Source: Hemileia vastatrix (lineage: Eukaryota > Basidiomycota > Pucciniomycetes > Pucciniales > Zaghouaniaceae). From it: DNA of 64,000 bases. Below the pieces are notes generated by a model. The model made no database searches. It was given only the letters and a program-made list of their open reading frames with translations, and was not told the DNA's origin. Positions 63,720-64,000 of this stretch are shown here, piece by piece. The stretch lies in contig JASXTE010000030.1 of the NCBI GenBank assembly GCA_030280995.1, positions 10,001 through 74,000 of the forward strand. The letters are read 5' to 3'. The position numbers and the translations under genes were made by a program. How positions within the stretch are numbered: the first letter of the stretch is position 1; each line of letters opens with the position of its first letter.

Positions 63720-63972
63720 AATAATTTGGGTATGGTCTTCACTGTATTAAACTTTATATAAAAAAATCTCATTCTTCATATCTCAAGATTTGTTCAAAGT
63801 AATATTACCTATGCCTCATTAACTGTTCATGTTGTATTCATATTGAGTTCACCAGAATTTCACTATTTTTTCTTGGTGGTTTCATCACTAATTCAATGTG
63901 GGCTTTAAAAGATATGAATTAGGGTTAAAGGTTGCAGACTTGCTAGCAAGTCTGCCCCCATATTGTGTGGTG
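63720..63972. mobile_element. CACTA-like MITE, copy 3, left end degraded
   Basis: The right end ...GACTTGCTAGCAAGTCTGCCC (63938-63956) and CCATATTGTGTGGTG (to 63972) match copies 1 and 2. The preceding text (GTTCATGTTGTATTCATATTGAG) matches their interior. The left terminus is not recognisable, so the start is a guess from the usual size. Confidence 0.6.
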
Positions 63973-64000
63973 TATTATAATTTTTCAATCAAATAATTAA

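Larger units (their letters stand above)
61145..64000. other. Gene-free AT-rich interval
   Basis: It begins with AAT (61145-61147), the right flank of the Harbinger-like element. No supported gene. Around 61825-61890 it resembles 21730-21790. It includes the foldback 62640-63110 and the MITE end at 63972. Confidence 0.5.

Noticed and set aside
1..64000. CRISPR arrays, bacterial operons, riboswitches, Shine-Dalgarno sites
   Set aside because: The window is eukaryotic (introns, LTR elements, Harbinger); the regular repeats found lack unique spacers.

Overview
This window is an AT-rich, repeat-filled piece of a eukaryotic nuclear genome, most likely a fungus and plausibly a rust (Pucciniales). 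The evidence is short introns with GTATGT-type donors and CTAAT-type branch sites, Ty3/gypsy chromovirus elements, a PIF/Harbinger-like DNA transposon with a Myb/SANT-like gene, and a Tet/JBP-like 2OG-Fe(II) oxygenase relic of the kind expanded in basidiomycetes. The species is an inference. I found no intact host gene, rRNA, tRNA or CRISPR; almost everything recognisable is a mobile element.

Layout. 1-7396: Ty3 chromovirus A (+), its 3' LTR lost in a GT-only satellite at 7397-10340. 10341-11782: gene-free DNA with a MITE-like relic. 11788-20308: complete but broken Ty3 chromovirus B (-), with 813-bp LTRs and TSD CTTTT. 20314-22327: gene-free. 22328-41499: Ty3 element C (-), split by a four-level nest. 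A solo LTR (25238-38805, TSD ATTAG) sits in C's pol. That LTR holds a second Ty3-type element F (25615-37947, +). F's 5' LTR in turn holds another solo LTR (26023-27525, TSD AAGTA). A 251-bp CACTA-like MITE also lies in C. 41500-44125: truncated Harbinger-like copy 1. 45403-61144: a fuller Harbinger-like element with imperfect TIRs, 3-bp flank AAT, a Myb/SANT-like gene (+), a Tet/JBP-like oxygenase relic (-) and a HARBI1-like DDE transposase relic (-). It is interrupted by Ty3 chromovirus D (49466-58278, -, TSD TTACC), which itself carries a second MITE. 61148-64000: gene-free, with a foldback tract and a MITE end.

How the parts work. A, B, C and D share one coding plan: Gag with coiled coils, CA, an atypical zinc knuckle, PR, RT, RNase H, integrase and a C-terminal chromodomain-like tail. 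Their LTRs share a TGTCAGCC start and a TATA core. Element F is a different lineage with a TGGCGCCC lysine-type primer site. Its ORF2, pol and integrase lie in one frame separated by two UGA codons. All coding units here are damaged except, apparently, single ORFs such as B gag and F gag.

Most notable. (1) A Tet/JBP-like oxygenase gene lies between the TIRs of a Harbinger-like transposon. (2) More than 20 small stem-loops followed by TAAACTG occur through element F, in coding and non-coding DNA, with stems that change in a compensatory way. (3) A +1 overlapping coiled-coil ORF is conserved inside gag of three diverged chromoviruses, and its stop lies in a conserved 58-nt intron-like segment. 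All positions are read by eye, and junctions without a TSD are approximate.
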